A stretch of 64,000 nucleotides of DNA, from assembly GCF_004027225.2 (NCBI RefSeq), contig NC_044278.2:100432743-100496742 (forward strand), read 5' to 3'. The notes beneath the pieces are model-generated. The model was not told the origin of the DNA and searched no databases. It saw nothing but the letters and a program-made list of their open reading frames with translations. This document shows, piece by piece, positions 61,201 through 64,000 of the stretch (position 1 is the first letter of the stretch; every line of letters starts with the position of its first letter). Origin of the DNA: Strigops habroptila (taxonomy: Eukaryota > Chordata > Aves > Psittaciformes > Psittacidae). A program made the position numbers and the translations under genes.

Positions 61201-64000
61201 TATTTTCACATTTGAAAGAAATGTGAAATTTCCCTGGTTTCAAGTGAATATTTCAAGTAATTATTTTTTTAGTAGGCAGGAGATACCTTATTTTTTTCTG
61301 ACTTAGGTGACATTTATACACCAGTAATGCTCAGAAAGCCTGATGAGAACCAAGATTGCACCATAGTGGAACTGTGCAAGCAAAGGCTGGGAGGGTGCCA
61401 GCTTAGTTAATGGTTACTCCCACCCTTCAAAACTTTTATTAATCATTTTTTTTCCTGTAAGGCAGCAATTCTATTTTTAACCACATCTCTATTCCATGCA
61501 CAGTTCATCAGTATGCCACTTGGAATTAATATTTACCTTATTCTTAGCCTCAGTTAAGATGAGCAAGTGTCTTCTGGCCAAGTGACCCAAGAAGACCCCA
61601 AACATGAAACATTCGCTTTTGTTTCTCGACTTTTCCCTGTCAAGCAAGACCTAAAGCCAAGGGAGTTCCTATAAAACCCACAAGCTATGAAAAGCAGCTG
61701 AGTGTCCCCATGCAGATCTCCCTCTATTGCAAAACAACAGCACTTCTGTGGTCCTGACACTCAGGACAGCAGAGAGGAAGGCAGTGGCAGACAAGTGGAA
61801 ATTTCTGAGCAAGTTAGAGCCATACTGGCTTTCCTACCAAATCATCCACATTATGGGATCTCCATTTTCAAACGGTTTCAAGCCAGTGGATGGCTGTACA
61901 TTGGAGTCACTTGTGTGAGTCACAAGTAGTTTCTGCAGATGATGTGGAAGACACCTGAAAGGCTGAGTCAACCATTCGCTCCCAAAAGTACATGGTCTGT
62001 GCTTGTATGATGAAGAAAATGCTCACCCCAGAAAAATATTTTCCAGCTTTTGAGAAGGTGTGGCTTGGAAGGACCAAGTGGATCACAGGAGTAGCATGTT
62101 AGGCTACCTGCATCATCCACTGCCTGGGATCACTAGTTCATTTTCAGTCTGGGTCATATGAAAGCACAGTTATTTTTACCTAATAAACCATGACCCAAGC
62201 TAAAAATATCTTTGTCATTTGTTGAGTGAATTGACACAGTGAATGACTGTCACTGCTTAGCATTGATGTGTAAGTGATGAGAGCTAGAAGAGCACAAAAC
62301 CTAACATGATAAAAATGACAGTATTTTTAATTTCATGTAGCTGTAATTCACACTTGGAGCAACTGAGAGTGTTGCCTTCTAGGATATCTAAGATATGAAC
62401 AATGATAACAAACTGAAGAGAGTCTAAATAACAACCACAGAAACAGTGAAAATAAAAGCATAAAATAGAATTTCATAGTTAATTACTAGTGTTCAGGGCA
62501 AAAAAATACTTGCATATCTAAGAAACCAGTGAACACATAAAAAAGGATCCATAGTGTTGTCAACTCACATCTTGCTGCTTAGTGACAATGTGATGTGACC
62601 TAATGAATCACTAAATAACAAACTGCCATTCATCAAAATAATTGTCCCCCATTTTCATTAATATATATCTTCCTTAACACGCAAGTGTAAATGTACATAC
62701 ATAAACATGACACAAACTTCATATCACAGGAAAAACAGGAGTTCTTTCTCTTTTTTACTGTTGTAAATGAGAAGGACAAATAATATAGACATCAAGGTTG
62801 GTAGCAAGGTCTACTGCGTAAAACTGTGCCGGTGAATCAGTACAAAGGCATTAATGGGTACAGGGACAGCAAAAATATAGCAAGTTGACATTTAAGAGGG
62901 AACTGTCTTTGTAATTAAACTGCTGATGTGCAAACGTATAACAGGAAAAGTGATCACAGTAATCAGCTCTAAACAAAGACTGAGAATCAGAACAAACATG
63001 TCAATACCTACGGGCAGGGAGTACATTAGAAATGATTGCCACTGCCAGCAATCAGTGCTTGGAAATGCTGAAGTTGTCAAAAGGGCTCTGCTTTTGGTGA
63101 CTGCACTTGCTTATCTATCTGTTCAGAGCACTCCTGTGTAACTCCTTTCCACGCTCCAGATGCAGGCAGCAGTCCAGATAAATTAGTACAGATGTCAGCT
63201 AAAATAGCTGAATACCAAAGAAGGAGTCTCAACTGTGTTTATAAAAGAGTTTGAGCTCTGCCCAAAGTCTTTGTGTCTCTGGGGAGATTGGACAGAATAT
63301 CCGCATTGCTGGAAAGTACCCACTGTGCACAGCAGTCTGTGTCCAAAGGGCATGGAGTTATTTATCCTACTTGCTTGAATCATGATATTAAGGATGATAT
63401 ATGAATTCAAGGTCAAAGTGGTTTGCCCCTTGCCACTGCTACTAGACCCTTCCATTTGCTCCTTTGCTCTTCTTTACCCGTGCGGAAGATGAGCTCTTTT
63501 AAAACAACATGTCTTCATGCTTTTATCCATTTTAACTCTTACTATGTCTAAACCTCTTCACAGCTTTTAACAACAGTCCTCTAAAGAGAGCCCTGGGAAA
63601 ACATGCAAGAAATAACATAGGCCTTATGCTCTGTTTTCAGAAGGAGAAGCATAGTTAGTACATCTCCCTCACTCATCCTGGAAGTGTGAAGAGTTGATTT
63701 CACAGATGTGTGGGTGAAAACAGCTGTACTCACCCTATGTGATTCCTGTGAGACCTGTCTCTCAGAGAAGATGACTGCTGAACTTAGTTACAATAAGGGA
63801 TTAAATGAATACCCAAAAAATCATCTTCTAAAAAGGGCCCTGGTTTTCACTTTGCCAGAAGCATAGGGGAATGGACGTGTTCTGAATTTAGAATTTTTCC
63901 CTCCCTTCCCAGAAAGGACTTTTGAACCCTCCACCCCAAAAAGAAGAGGGGAAAGGGACAGAAGCTATCCTTTTCAACCAGTTCCAACACTAATTCATGT
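55287..64000. other. Intergenic, no supported gene
   Basis: Mixed composition. Two locally GC-richer islands carry open frames, 57869-58264 (plus, 131 codons) and 60701-61081 (plus, 126 codons). Both have competing frames on the other strand and no recognised domain. A degenerate ATCCC/ATCCA pentamer run lies at about 60028-60062. No repeat family was identified. Confidence 0.5.

Noticed and set aside
1..64000. CRISPR array, operon, prophage or other prokaryotic system
   Set aside because: There are no regularly spaced repeats and no dense coding. The sequence is vertebrate, with introns and avian repeats.

Overview
The window looks like avian nuclear DNA. Evidence: several CR1 LINEs with the bird-type 3' end (short tandem ATTCTATG-like units), a family of solo LTRs of a type common in neoavian birds, and one vertebrate exon identifiable as the first coding exon of alpha-klotho (KL). 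The species cannot be named. The LTR family suggests a neoavian bird rather than chicken, but that is inference.

Layout. KL is on the minus strand: coding exon 1 at 18529-17801, in a CpG-rich island of about 1.5 kb (about 17640-19130) that also holds the presumed promoter. Positions 1-17800 are the 5' part of KL intron 1. No further KL exon was found, so exon 2 lies left of the window and intron 1 exceeds 17.8 kb. Positions 19131-64000 lie upstream of KL and appear intergenic. I found no convincing protein-coding gene there, only repeats, low-complexity tracts and short unsupported ORFs.

Mobile elements. Three complete solo LTRs of a probable ERVL-like family each have TG...CA ends and a perfect 5-bp target duplication (12362-12928, 25805-26371, 37286-37912). 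A fourth copy is 3'-truncated (8986 to about 9332), and a possible 37-nt scrap lies at 41177-41213. CR1 copies lie at about 23519-24722 and 45961-46665 (plus strand, closely related, with ORF2 remnants), 2583-2797 (minus) and 30511-30750 (plus). Older minus-strand fragments lie near 36530-37150, 39000-39110 and 42845-43000.

No tRNA, rRNA, CRISPR array or new gene system was recognised. The points most worth a second look are the KL start-codon and promoter layout, the matched set of solo LTRs around KL, a 15-bp perfect hairpin inside KL intron 1, and a roughly 250-bp purine tract upstream. Everything here is from reading by eye; no alignment or database search was run.
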